NCBI GenBank assembly: GCA_024449915.1
Contig: JAMZAV010003246.1
Span: forward strand, 1 to 64,000
Direction of reading: 5' to 3'
Origin: Sweltsa coloradensis
Lineage: Eukaryota; Arthropoda; Insecta; Plecoptera; Chloroperlidae
DNA: 64,000 nucleotides
Shown: in pieces, positions 12,670-24,400 of the stretch
How the letters are laid out: each line of letters starts with the position of its first letter
How positions within the stretch are numbered: position 1 is the first letter of the stretch
Notes under the pieces: model-generated
Seen by the model: the letters and a program-made list of their open reading frames with translations, nothing else
The model's database searches: none
What the model was told of the DNA's origin: nothing
Position numbers and translations under genes: made by a program

Positions 12670-13060
12670 GATCCGTGTACATTTTTGCGCGCGTCAAGAC
12701 CTAGTATTTATTTGAGGTAGAAGATATTAAAACCCATGTAAACGAAACTTCACGTGCATGATCCCAAAAGAACCATGCATCACTCCTTAAAATTTTATAC
12801 TTTTGTGGGGGCGTAAGTGTTCTTAAATGCAAGTTTAATTTACTATTTTTTTTTTCAGATCCGTGTACATTTGCGACGCGTCAAGACCTACGAATTTATT
12901 TGAGGTAGAAATATTAATTGATGCAAACGAAACTTTACAGGCATGATCCCAAAAGAACCGCGGCCCTCACTCCTTAAAATTTTTACTTTTGTGAGGGACG
13001 TAAAGTGCTCTTAAATGCAAGTTTAAATTTTCTCATATTTTGCTTCGATCCGTGTAATGT
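12670..13060 (+). repeat. 188-bp tandem repeat carrying GGGCGTAAGTG-type words
   Basis: Units begin GATCCGTGTACATTT at 12,670, 12,858 and (partial) 13,047, a period of 188-189 bp. Each has GCGTCAAGACCTA, TTTATTTGAGGTAGA, ATGATCCCAAAAGAACC and a variant of GGGCGTAAGTGTTCTTAAATG. The unit is homologous to 6,640-6,815 at the outer end of the large inverted repeat. Confidence 0.8.
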
Positions 13061-13119
13061 TGGTCGCAGCTAGTGATTAAAACTTGAGTAAAGGCTCTGG
13101 CCCGCTCTCTTTTTGATTG

Positions 13120-13165
13120 AAGCGGTTGGTGGTGGTGGTGGTGGGGGGTGGTGATGGGGGGGGGA
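13120..13165. repeat. G-rich (GGT)n-like tract
   Basis: Short GGT/GGGG purine-rich stretch. The Pro/His-rich frames across it are low-complexity artefacts. Around it, 13,325-13,400 and 13,725-13,800 share diverged words (GAAGACGC, GTGCCACA, CAGTGAT), a weak direct repeat. Confidence 0.6.
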
Positions 13166-13931
13166 AGTGTCATGCCTGTGAGTGGACTCCAGGACTCTTT
13201 GACTTTCCATCTGGGTTTTGTCTCGAGGTGTGTTTCTGCTGGTTTGGGGATTAAGCATGTGTATCAAAATTCAAGTGTTAATCGGATATTGTATCAGTTC
13301 CTTCTTTCAATTTTACTTTTCGACGTTAGAAGACGCTGTGAGTGGGCTTTCGTGCCACAAATACTTTCCGTATGGCAGTGATTACCTTCATGCCGCGACG
13401 TTAGTTTGAATGTGTAACAATCATAATATAATCTGTGCTATTATAATTATGTTAGGTTAAGAGAAAATAGAAATGGACTACTATATTTCGTCGATGCATG
13501 AGTAGTTCGCAATAGAATAACATTGCTTGCCTTCAACTACGTGAAAGTTTCAGGTAAACCCCAACGGGTATTGCACCCGATCCTCTGAGGTTGACCACGT
13601 TAAATATAACTAAATAAAGATCAACACCTTTGATTTATGTATTGATTTTATTCATGTATGAGATTAAATATTCGCCTAAAATATACAAAAAATACGTGAT
13701 TTTTTAAATATTTTTGACCCTAAGAAGACGCGGGAGTGGACTACGTGCCACAGATTTGACCGTATGCAGTGATAACCTTTTCCATGGTATGTCACCAATT
13801 GCGTGATCCACAATGTTACTTACAAAAAATTTTATACCTTGATCATTTTACTAAAAAAATGGCATTAAACTAATTACCGAATTTTATTCTTCATGTATCT
13901 CATTATTTATATTCTTCATTTCATCATCTAA

Positions 13932-14494
13932 TTGGGGGATGAAACGAAGCGATGACTTCAATTTCACTGACCCCCACAAAAAATTAGCTCGGGTGTTTTT
14001 TGTTTTTGTTTTGTTTTTGTTTTGTGTTTTGTCTGTTTGTTCGATCTCTACCGGGCCCAAAAGGCATATGCGATCTTGATGAAAATTCAGGGGACCTTCG
14101 AAATCTCTGAACTTAGGACTTGCTACGTTTTTTGGGTACAATCGAAGAAATATATCTCATGGATATCGTACTTTTACGATTGTTTGTGCGATATTTTCGT
14201 GACATTTTTGGACGGGTGGGGGTACAACGTTCATTTTTTTTCCATGTACATTAAGGTAATGGTTAGTATTGCTTTTTGAAAGAGAAAGTTGAAAAGTTAG
14301 CCAGAATCATAGAATAAAGGTTTTAATACGAGTTTTTTTGGTTTGTAATAACAATTAACGAGTAAAAATAGAAACTTGACAACAATCACTACAAGCATTC
14401 ACAAAGCACTTGAAATGAAAAAATGGTCCCAAGCAACTAAAAACTTTAAAAAAAAAATCATCCATCAACGCGGGGACTTAAGCGTTTTTCCCAG
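13932..14494 (+). mobile_element. Helitron-like non-autonomous element, subfamily A
   Basis: The left end TTGGGGGATGAAACGAAGCG is a decayed version of the family start TTGGATGAGCG...AGCGAAGCG. The interior matches 28,493-29,082 in the opposite orientation (CTTCAATTTCACTGACCCCC, GCTCGGGTG, a T-rich run, CCTTCGAAATCTCTGAACTT). The right end is CATCAACGCGGGGACTTAAGC followed by GTTTTTCCCAG, so the usual terminal CTAG has become CCAG. The 85-codon open frames on both strands inside it are not supported as genes. Confidence 0.65.
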
Positions 14495-14853
14495 TTATTA
14501 ATCTCATCAATGGTATTGAGACATTTAAATATTTTGAAAAAGATCATGGATTGGCCGCATGGGTAAGCGGTGGAAGTTTGTTTACGTTTTGGGTTTTCCC
14601 GAGTGGCTACTCCACATGTCTGGCGTTTGAGTCGAGGGGTTGTCTCGAGTAAACATTCTGATACGACTTTTTATTCGGGTGCTCCCTGTTTAACTACGTG
14701 TGCATAAAATAATATAGCCAGGATCTTGACCTAATATTTCTCAGTGATAATTAAACTTATCTAAAAAATTCACAACCATCTGCTAGCGTCTTACGCAACA
14801 CTTCATGTGCGGGATCTCCCCAAGCTAACAGTGAATTCCTGCCTGTTATCACT

Positions 14854-14930
14854 GCATTAGTGAGGCAACGCAATAGAGCCTCCTTCATGCTGGAGGTTGC
14901 GAGTTCGATACGGGTTACCGGCCACAAGTT
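14854..14930 (+). repeat. tRNA-like / possible SINE head
   Basis: GGTTGCGAGTTCGATACGGG contains a good polymerase III B box (GAGTTCGATAC). It is preceded by a possible stem GCCTCC...GGAGGT placed where an anticodon arm would be. The acceptor stem is not convincing. A tRNA-derived SINE is more likely than a tRNA gene. Confidence 0.35.
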
Positions 14931-14934
14931 TTTG

Positions 14935-16575
14935 AAGAAATATAATTTACAGTCGGTTTTATATAGTGATTAAGGCTGCGGGCTCCTTTAAGTTTGAAAT
15001 ATAATTCGCCGGGCTTAATGTCTTGTCTGATATGATGTCGTCCTTATAGTGCGTTGTGCGAGGTTTACCATAGGAATTGAATAAATGATTAGCTATAGGC
15101 CCTAAATTTCATATAAGGTTGAGATTTGGCAAAATTGTGAAGACACACTTTATTATTTTACTGTTTCGTGCGCTAATAGAAACCCAGGGCAAACCGAAGA
15201 TAAAGTATTTTCACTATAGCTGAACTGGTTTAAAAATGATCTCAAAACGTTTTCAAAATTGGATTTAGTTGTTAGGCCTACTTTTATCTGGGTGGCACTG
15301 GCAGTGTAGTGGGTGTATACATGACGGTTTTGAAAACAGTTTTGAAGTCAAACCCGCGAAGAATGTTTTTGGCGTGATCCGATCCGAACCTAGTTTCGAA
15401 GCGTATAGATAATGTTTTCAAACCTCAAAGCGTTTTTAAATAGATTTTAAAACCGAATGTTTATAAGATGTATATATCTCTCTCAAGTTAAATAATATAT
15501 TACAGGGAAGATTTACTAAAAATTACGTTTTATAACTTCTACTCACATAATATTAAGCCTGGTGATTTAGAAGTCACAATACAAATTAGCAATTTTTGTT
15601 GTTGCTTTCATTATGTCTTATATGAGTATAAAAATTCAATTATTTGCACCAGTCATTTTTTTTGTTAGTATTAGTACCGAATAGCTAATGTTTAATGTCG
15701 GTATAAGTTCTAAGTTCATTATGATAGTGTGCTCCAAGTTCTTTGTATGAGCACTGGTAGCGGAGTGTTTACCCCATAAGAATAGCCTACGCTCGCACCG
15801 TTCACCACCAGAAAGAAAGCTTAAACTTATCATTTATTTTTGAAGCACTTGCTAGATGTGGCGTATCAACACGTTTCTAAATAATGACAATACGAAATAA
15901 TCACGCGATAACCAGAGACGTGTTATGCCTCAACAATCCATATTGCTTCTAAGAGACTACGCCTGCAGAGACACTCGAGTTAGTTCTACAGTTTTTTTGT
16001 ATGTAATAACTTTTATTTGTATCTCAATATTTTGATTTTCATAAAGTATTTTACCGTACTGAAAACTTAATGATTATTGTCGGGTAAAGTTCCAAGTTCA
16101 TTATAATATGTATGTCTTTGTAAATTGTAATTGATCGCGCCCTACAGTAAACGGCAGGAGGCCATTTACAGAGAAAAATCTGAACCCAAGGATGTATTAA
16201 TCGTGTTTTGAAATAAATTTACATTATGTTTTATTGGGTAATCGTATCAGCTCGCATCATATTTTTGTTTTCATAAAGTGTTCCTGACAATTAAAGTTCT
16301 TATATTTTACCGCACTGATATTTTGAGGGGGTACAGTTTTTTCTTTCATTCTTATTTTGTTCAAATTCATTTGAGAAAAATTAAGTTTAATTACTCCGTT
16401 TTCTTTGGATTAGTAAGTATTTTACCAGATAGGAGCATGCGGCGGAAAGTACTGGCGCGGGAAGGCACTGCAAGAGGTCGCGCCAGCGACCTCTTGTTTA
16501 TTAATACATCATACAACAATCAAATTTATACATTACACTGTACACAATTTAAATAAATATTAGCACATAAAAGAC
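14935..16575. other. No gene seen
   Basis: AT-rich sequence with short frames only. I find no domain motif and no obvious repeat boundary. Confidence 0.4.
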
Positions 16576-16578
16576 CAA

Positions 16579-16738
<160 letters not shown>

Positions 16739-17540
16739 GTCTTATTGTAGCTGCACAAGATAAAGCCTTAAGAACAAAAAGTTACGAAAAAAGAATTCTC
16801 AAACTCGAAGTAGATGACAAGTGTTGTTTGTGTAAGCTTTATGAAGAAAGCGTGGAGCACATTATTTCTGGATGTCCGGTCTTAGCAAAAACGGAATACA
16901 TTGATCGACATGATAAGGTTGGGGCATATTTGCATTGGAACATTTGTAGAAGTTATAACATCGAAACTCCTGACAAATGGTACATGCATAAACCAAGCAA
17001 GCAAGTAGTTGACAATGGTAATGTGACCATATTGTGGAATGAGCAAATAACCACTGATCGAAAGGTTCTTCACAACAAACCAGACATAGTTGTTAAAAAC
17101 AAAGAGACTCAAAAATGTTTGATCATCGATGTAGCTATTCCATCAGACCGCAACATAGTATTAAAGGAAGCAGAGAAACGCACAAGATATCGAGACCTAC
17201 AAATAGAAATTCAACGAATGTGGAATGTCAGTTGTAAGGTTGTTCCCATTATTATTGGAGCTTGTGGGACAATTGGAAGAAGTTTTGAAGAGAACCTCCA
17301 AACATATCTCGGGAAACCCACTGGACTCCAGAGCTTAAAAAGGCACATTATTAAAAACCGTCTATACACGCAAAGTTTTAGTTGAAGAAATTTTTCCCCA
17401 GTTATTTCTTGTAGTTTTGTTTTTTTTGTTAAGGCATGTATATTTAATTGTTTTGAATAGGGGTTTCACCTTAGAGGGTGGTTCATCTCTGGTGAAAGCT
17501 CTAAATACCCATTATGTAATTTTTCATATTGGGAATAAAA
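16739..17540 (+). mobile_element. R4/Dong-like non-LTR retroelement, 3' fragment (subfamily 1, copy A)
   Basis: An open frame runs from the (TAA)n edge to a stop at 17,385. It reads AAQDKALRTKSYEKRI, then a CCHC knuckle (CCLCKLYEESVEHIISGC), then the restriction-like endonuclease core with KPDIVV, a 15-residue gap and IDVAIP, followed by EIQRMW. This order (C-terminal zinc knuckle, then PD-(D/E)XK-type RLE) is that of R2/R4/Dong-group elements. The reverse transcriptase is missing because the copy is 5'-truncated. A short 3' UTR ends near 17,540 and runs into another A/T and AAT tract. The last 60 codons and the 3' UTR have more homopolymers than copy B and look corrupted. Confidence 0.85.
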
Positions 17541-18300
17541 AAAACAAAAATATTAAAAAAATAAATTAAAAAAAATAAAATAATAATAATAATAAAAATA
17601 AAAATAATAATAAAAATTATTATTATTATTAAAATAATAATTAAAATTTTTTTTTTTTTTCAATTTTTTTAAAACTTTTGTACAAAATGGAATAAGCTTT
17701 TTTCCCCAAAAACCCTTATAAAAAGGCTTGTCTGGGGTTTTAAAATAAATACAAAATACTGAAATATCTGCGATAAGTGTGATTTTACAATAACATACAA
17801 AAAAAAACTTACTGGGAAAACTCCATAAAAGATTAAAATTTAAAAAATGGAAAGAAAAAAACAAACGTCAAAATGAAAAAAAATAAAACTCAAATTTAAA
17901 ATAAACCAAACTTATAAAAAATTTCGCCATGAGGGGTTAGTGGGGCAGCAAATACTCATCTTGCGCATAGTTTCAAAATAATGACCTTTTTAATTTCTGA
18001 TTTATGGGTGATATTTTATCTAATTTTGTGATGAACGGGAAGGCTATTAAATATTGCGGGTTAAGTAAAAAATTGTTCTTTTTCCTATTTGTTTGTAACT
18101 GTGGGAAAAAGTAATTTTCCCCTTTTTTCTCCACCTCGTGACCCCCCCACCATCGTACGGGAAAATTATACTTCTATTAAAGTAAAATTTTAAAATGAAT
18201 TTATACATGTACAGGATGAAAGGTAGTACATTACAAATTTAAACTTCAGGGCTATACTATTGTATTTCCCAATTGTTTGTAAAAAAGCATGGTTAATTTT
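17541..18300. other. A/T tracts and probable low-quality sequence; no gene
   Basis: AAT-like tract at about 17,575-17,640, then sequence unusually rich in A, T, C and G homopolymers, resembling the corrupted block beyond 57 kb. On the plus strand about 17,672-17,750 could be the worn C-terminal end of a LINE (a Trp-Asn-Lys-Leu string followed later by Phe-Lys), but this is too weak to call. Confidence 0.4.
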
Positions 18301-18306
18301 TTTTAA

Positions 18307-18839
18307 TCATTGCAATTTTAAAGGGTTTGATATCAAATTCACGTGAGGGGAGCGAAGCAGAGCCCCAGGCCAACAAACCATATAAAAATTAATAGATTCC
18401 AGTTTATAGCAATGTACACAGACCGTAAAAGTTTGAAAGGTAACACCATTTTTAATTTTAAATAACTGAAATGCACAAGATCTTAGGCGGTACACAAGGA
18501 TACAATGTGAGGCCTCCATAAACAAAAATCTATAAATTGTGATCCCTAAATACACGTGACTATCAAACACTCTCAATAAATACATCACAGTTTAAACATT
18601 TTATTTCCATCTACCATACCATGTAGGCACTCATAAGAGTGAAACAATATTTGAAGAGGTTGCTGCCGGTTATGATTCAGAGGGGAAAAAAATATGTAAT
18701 ATCTTGGTTTTGCCCGCATTAATATTAAATCATTATCGTGAGTCCACATTAATAATTGCGTGAAATCCTGCTGTAGCTTTATTTCCCCCAGTAGATAAGA
18801 TCTTGTGGGCAAACAACAGGCAGTGTCATCAGCATACAT
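18307..18839 (-). mobile_element. LINE reverse-transcriptase fragment (YADD box), different clade from the RLE elements
   Basis: The minus-strand frame from 18,839 starts MYADDTACC, the YADD catalytic box of a reverse transcriptase. The typical downstream pattern follows: LQQDFTQLLMWTHDNDLIL and then a Lys/Arg-Tyr-x-x-Phe segment. A second minus frame (18,588-18,307) has YLGITI and RLRSCAFQLFKI, matching the thumb-side 'YLGI..D..L.W..H' region of Jockey/CR1/RTE-type LINEs. The two parts are in different frames and have stops, so this is a dead fragment. I cannot settle the clade. It differs from the FMDD-type enzyme of the neighbouring R4/Dong-like elements. Confidence 0.75.
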
Positions 18840-18910
18840 AAAAAACGGTACAATTTTTTATACACTTAGTTTATATTATTTTTAAAAAAAGAGATACAAT
18901 AACGGCCCTA

Positions 18911-18912
18911 AT

Positions 18913-18950
<38 letters not shown>

Positions 18951-19018
18951 TAAAGATAATAATAATAATAAATAATAATAATAATAATAATAATAATATA
19001 AAATAATAATTTTATTTT
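18911..19018. repeat. Interrupted (TAA)n tract
   Basis: AAT/TAA units with small interruptions between the YADD-type LINE fragment and a further TAA tract. Confidence 0.85.
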
Positions 19019-19085
19019 TTTATATTTTTTTTGAATACATATCTCTTATACATTTTTTTATCAAACAAGTTCGGCCATCCACAAG

Positions 19086-19172
19086 CTGCACAGGAATAAT
19101 AATAAAATTAATAATAATAATAATAATAATAATAATTAATATAATAATATAATAAAATAAAAATAAATAATA

Positions 19173-19206
<34 letters not shown>
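19086..19206. repeat. (TAA)n tract at the 5' edge of a retroelement
   Basis: Interrupted AAT/TAA units ending immediately before the RT-containing element that starts at 19,207. Confidence 0.9.
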
Positions 19207-19208
<2 letters not shown>

Positions 19209-21612
19209 GAGTTTATAAATGGAGTTAAAGAAATACCCGAATTCTTTACGAAAGAGTAAACCCTTTTTCAAACCGAAAGATAATGACACAAGAACCCAAG
19301 TAAATATCGGCCAATTTCATGTCTACCAACTATATATAAAATATTGACTTCATGCAATACAAATAAAGTATATAAGCATTGCGAAAAAATTTCAATATCA
19401 TGGCCGAGGAACAAAAAGGATGCTGTAAGAACTCGCCAGGGGGTGTAAAGAACAACTCATTATCGACTCTACTGTAAGAACCAGGCACACAATAAGAAAA
19501 GGAATATTCACGTAAACTAAAATTGACTACAAGAAAGCTTATGACTCAACACCACACACATGGGTTATTCAGATTCTACAAATATATAAAATCAACAACG
19601 TAATTGTAAACTTTTTGAAGACAGTAATGAAGACATGGAGAACAACACTAAAACTAAATATGAAAAACCAGCAGATAACTACAGATCCAATCCAAATTAA
19701 ACGTGGCATTTTCCAAGGTGACTCATTTAGCGCATTATGGTTTTGTCTGTCATTAAACCCACTGTCGCATATGCTTAACGAATCAACATACGGATTTAAA
19801 ATTAAGGACAATAATATGGTATGTCACACAATTTCTCACCTATTCTTCATGGATGATCTAAAGTTATATGCATCAAATTTTGTTCAACTAAACAGTTTAA
19901 TCAATACTACATTTGAATTTAGTCAAGATATCTGCATGGAGTTTGGAGTAGACAAGTGTAAGACGCTACATATCGAAAAGGGTAAGGTTACGCAGGCAGA
20001 AGAGTTCCAGCTAGATGATGGAAATAGGATTGGAGTAATGGATGATAACGAAGTATACAAATATTTAGGATTCTCACAAGCTGCCAGAATTGAACATAAA
20101 GTAATGAAAGAAAAATTAATAGATACATACAAGAAGCGACTAAAATCTATCCTCAAGACATAACTAAACGGTAAAAGCAAGATCACAGCAATAAATACAT
20201 ATGCTATACCAGTACTGACATATTCATTCGGAATCATTAAATGGACACAGACAGACATCCACGCGCTGGAAATATTAACTCGTACTACACTTACTAAACA
20301 CAGAATGCATCATCCTAAATCAGCAATAGAGAGATTGACACTTCCAAGAGAACAAGGAGGACGAGGCCTAATTGATCTGAACAACTTATATTATAAACAA
20401 CTAGACATTTTAAGAAAATATTTTTTTACAAAGAGCAACCAATCAACACTGCATAGGGCTGTGGTGCTAGCTGACAAATCATTAACTCCACTCAATCTAG
20501 CAAACGAAAATGTCAATCTACAAGGGAAACTCATAACTGACGCTTCAAAAGAGTAACGTCTCTCAGAAAAGACCCTACACAAGAGACATTATGATGAACT
20601 ACATAAAGGTCACGTAGATATTAAAGCATCAAATAGGTGGTTAAACAACGGGGAACTATTTGGAGAAACAGAAGGTTTTATGCTGGCTATTCAAGACAGA
20701 GTGATTGCAACGAAAAATTATAAAAAATACATTATACAAGATGCGACAGTAAACGATCAATGTAGAAAATGTAGTGTAAGGGGTGAAACAATCGAACACA
20801 TCATATCCGGGTGCCAGTCACTATGTCAAACGGATTACCTCTACAGACATAACCAAGTAGCTAACATTTTTCACCAAAAACTAGCAATCAAGTACAACCT
20901 CATTGACACACACACACACCTTACTACAAATACAAACCGGAGAAAGTACTAGATAGCAAAGATTTCAAATTATATTACGACCGCACAGTTATAACAGACC
21001 AAACTATACATCACAACAGACCGGATATAATTATAATTGACAAGAAGAAACAAGAAACTTCCCTATTGACGTGCTGTCCATGTGCCTACGTCGGACTACA
21101 TGGAGAAAAAAGACAAGTATAGTGAACTTGCAATTGAGATCAAGAAGATGTGGAAACAGAAAAAGGTAAATACAATCCCATACGTGATATCGGCTAATGG
21201 CATCATACCGAAGAAGCTACATGAAAGCATTTAACAACTAGATCTTCCACCCAATGTTTACATCGAGACTCAAAAGGCAGTAATACTCAACACGTGTAGA
21301 ATAGTTCGTAAATTTCTAAACTAAGAATGATACTTCGAGATTCCGAGACAGCTTCCATCCTGACATGGTTTTCGTGGTTTCCCATAGTCCGAAGAGCAAA
21401 TGCTAGGATGGCGACGAGAAATCGGCCACGACCGTACACAGCAGAAAGAAAACATCATCTACAATTTTATAAATGACTTATTTTAGTTAGAGTTAAGACA
21501 AAGTAATAATGTAGGTATGTAATATAGATACACATGGAAGAACTTGACGTCAGTCCGTACAACATGTTAGCTCCGCGTTTTGACCGAGTTTGTATGAAAT
21601 ACATCCAATAAA
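19207..21612 (+). mobile_element. R4/Dong-like non-LTR retroelement with RT and decayed RLE (subfamily 2, copy C)
   Basis: Longest retroelement copy here. The 5' part begins inside the RT domain right after (TAA)n. The frame at 19,615-20,952 is continuous apart from stops at 20,161 and 20,554. It holds RT motifs GIFQGDS with LSLNPLSHML and an FMDD box in place of YADD. Further on is the CCHC knuckle (CRKCSVRGETIEHIISGC). A frameshift falls in an expanded CA run near 20,915. After it NRPDIIIID is still legible, but the IDVAIP part of the endonuclease core is destroyed (about 21,055-21,100). A shared 3' UTR follows, ending ATCCAATAAAATAATAATA at 21,612. The sister copy at 38,465-39,246 keeps the intact endonuclease reading. 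This copy is non-functional. Confidence 0.88.
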
Positions 21613-21837
21613 ATAATAATAAAAAAAAAGAAAAGAAATAATAATAATAATAAGAAACATTTAATAAGTTGCTGGAAGTCTAAACCTTTGCATGGACAAT
21701 ATATTACACGCATGGAGCAACCACATATTGACCAAGATCAAACCAATAAGTGGCTGGGCAGAAGTAATCTCAAAGATGAAACTGAAAGTCTTAGTATATT
21801 TATTAGCCTCTTTTGGTTCATATATACATTCACATAA
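21613..21837. other. A-rich/TAA tract and short linker
   Basis: An A-rich and AAT tract to about 21,652, then about 185 bases of unassigned sequence that end exactly where the next retroelement copy begins. Confidence 0.5.
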
Positions 21838-22654
21838 TATATTGTAGCTGCACAAGATCAAGCCTAAAGAACAATAAGTTACGAAAAAAGAATTCTCAAA
21901 CTCGACGTAGATGACAAGTGTCGTTTGTGTAAGCTTTATGAAGAAAGCGTGGAGCACATTATTTCTGGATGTCCGGTCTTAGCAAAAACGGAATACATTG
22001 ATCGACATGATAAAGTTGGGGCATATTTGCATTGGAACATTTGTAGAAGTTACAACATCGAAACTTCTGACAAATGGTACATGCATAAACCAGAACAAGT
22101 AGTTGACAATGGTAATGTGACCATATTGTGGAATGAGCAAATAATCACTGTAAGAAAGGTTCTTTACAACAAACCAGACATTGTTGTTAAAAACAAAGAG
22201 ATCTCAAAAATGTTTGATCATCGATGTAGCTATTCCATCAGAACGCAACATAGTACTAAAGGAAGCAGAAAAACGCACACGATATCGAGACCTACAAATT
22301 GAAATTCAACGAATGTGGAATGTCCGTTGTAAGATTGTTCCCATTATTATTGGAGCTGGTGGGACAATTGGGAGAAGTTTTGAAGAGAACCTCCAACATA
22401 TATCTGGCAATCACTGGACTCCAGAGCTTCAAAAGGCAGCATTATTAGGAACCGCCCACATACTACGAAAAGTTGTAGTGTAAAAAAAAATTGTTTCTGT
22501 TATTTCTTGTATGTATTGTATTTTGTTAATGCCATGTATATTAAATTTTTATGTAACAGGGGCTTCACCTTAGAGGTGTGGTTCATCTCTGGTGAATGTT
22601 CTTAAATAGGCCTACCCATTATGTAATGTTCATATTGGTGAATAAAAGAAATAA
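21838..22654 (+). mobile_element. R4/Dong-like retroelement, 3' fragment (subfamily 1, copy B)
   Basis: Near-identical to copy A over its whole length. It begins at the same place in the element (TATTGTAGCTGCACAAGAT). A TTA codon of copy A is TAA here (near 21,868), and an extra base near 22,200 shifts the frame between the two halves (21,925-22,302 and 22,181-22,483). The endonuclease core (KPDIVV and IDVAIP) and the C-terminus (LQKAALLGTAHILRKVVV) are readable, so this copy preserves the element's end better than A. The 3' UTR ends in GTGAATAAAAGAAATAACAA and then (AAT)n. Confidence 0.85.
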
Positions 22655-22655
22655 C

Positions 22656-22736
<81 letters not shown>
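22655..22736. repeat. (AAT)n tract at the 3' edge of a retroelement
   Basis: Near-perfect AAT units following the 3' end of copy B. This is consistent with insertion into, or a 3' tail matching, a TAA microsatellite. Confidence 0.95.
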
Positions 22737-22738
<2 letters not shown>

Positions 22739-22739
22739 T

Positions 22740-24060
22740 AGTGGCACAATCTGCATATCATTACATTAAGCTCTCATGAAGTTTTGCATCACAAACCTCT
22801 TTTATGTATTGAGGTATTTTATTGTAAATCAGACACCTTTAATCTTTAAAAAATCTCTAGTATGTATACCTAAAGTTTTATTGTTTTAATGACCTCTTAG
22901 TAGACAGAGTATCGCTTGCGTGTCTCACTGCCATATACAGTTTGAGCAGACACCCATGTGCACTTACAGTGGGCGTGACTATAATGAGAATCAGGTTGGA
23001 AATGGCATGCCTGATCGTACAAGAATTCTACCATGAGGTTTGCTAAATAGCAGACATTACTAATGTCCATGTTCGTACTTTAAATCAAATGTGCAGTAAA
23101 TTGTCTGCAATATAAATTTAAAAAGCACAACATAACACTGATCTAGAACTATACGTTATTTTTAACCTGTAGAGGGCGTGATAGTCTGGTTGTAACAAGT
23201 CAAACATCTTTTCAAAATAAGCTAAATATATCCATTCACTTTTTCAGTTTTTCTGACTATTGCTCACAATAAATATAGCATGAAGTTTGTTGCAACTTAT
23301 GAGTTATAGTTGAACTTATGGTTCTGCTTGAGATCATTTCCCCAACATGGATGGATAAGGACATGGAATTAACGTGTTACAAAGAAAAATGTACATAATC
23401 TAAAATATATTCTCCCCAATAATCCTAGAGAATGAATTTATTTTGTAACACGTCATACGGAAAATAACAATATTCATGGACCCGGCACCTCCACCAAAAT
23501 TGAAATTAAAAATGCACTCTGTAATAAATTTACTGTGTTTAGGCGAGTTTACTCTCCAAGCTTTTAGTTTATTTATAAAGATTTACGTAAACGTGGATGA
23601 GAAACCATTTATGAGGTCGAGTACTCATAATTCTGTTTTAAAATCATTACATTCGCTTTAAAATGTCGTGAAATTCCGTAATTTACTCGACTTTTATAAC
23701 TTTTGCAATTTATTCAAACAGCCTATGTTTAAAACAAATTGACTGAATGGATCTCAACGTTCGTGAAAGCTTTTTGTAAACAGTAAGTTAAACGGTTTGA
23801 TGGGAATGTCACAAATTTTACTCGTGTTTTATTTTTATTTTTTTCGAAATTCTGGGCTTATGTCTGTCAATAATTATTTAAGTTTAATTCTTTGCAACCA
23901 ATAGAACCGTTCTTTATTAACTTTCTCGCTAAATTTGATGTTAATGTTAGCAACAGTTTAGTTGTATTCATCTGAAACCTAATCGCGCTATCCTCAGCAA
24001 AACATTAGTACTAGACCCGGCTCCTCCACCAAATTTTAAATTTTAAATCTTTTGCATTGC
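22740..24060. other. No gene seen; short dispersed words
   Basis: AT-rich. ATGGACCCGGCACCTCCACC at 23,475 recurs in reverse complement at about 29,955-29,974 and, in a variant, at 24,012-24,032. The 61-codon frame starting there is therefore probably repeat-derived. Confidence 0.45.
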
Positions 24061-24065
24061 CATTA

Positions 24066-24400
24066 ATAATAATAATAATAACTTTATTCACCTTGACTGG
24101 TACATTGCACAAGTATAACTCTTTTTAGAGAAAGTGAATAGCCTAGCCTATGGTAAAGAGTAATACATAATTGTTAACAATTTTATAAAAATTACATTAA
24201 AATATACATTTCATAAATTCATAATATCTTCCCTTCTATTTTTTCTATACATAATACTTATTTTTGTATTGAATTGTTTATTTATATTAAATTATATTCA
24301 TGAAAATACATAGTAGTTTCAGGAGTGTGAAGGAAAGTTGAGTGTAAAGCTATGGGTGGGGTATTTGTATGTTCGGGCGCACTAGATTAAGTTAAACGTC
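24066..24400 (-). repeat. 3' end of a LINE or SINE, minus orientation
   Basis: Read in reverse complement, it ends with AAAGAGTTATACTTGTGCAA, then GTGAATAAAGTTATTATTAT at the plus-strand start, a TTATT-type tail common at the 3' ends of metazoan LINEs and SINEs. The upstream boundary is not defined and no coding part is recognised. Confidence 0.45.

Noticed and set aside
6640..13060. CRISPR-like array from the spaced GGGCGTAAGTG words
   Set aside because: Spacing is irregular (about 130-190 bp), the 'spacers' are themselves repeated, and the genome is eukaryotic; it is a subrepeat of larger units.
17672..17750. Possible LINE C-terminal motif on the plus strand
   Set aside because: Only a Trp-Asn-Lys-Leu string and a later Phe-Lys; the region is homopolymer-corrupted, so the match could be chance.
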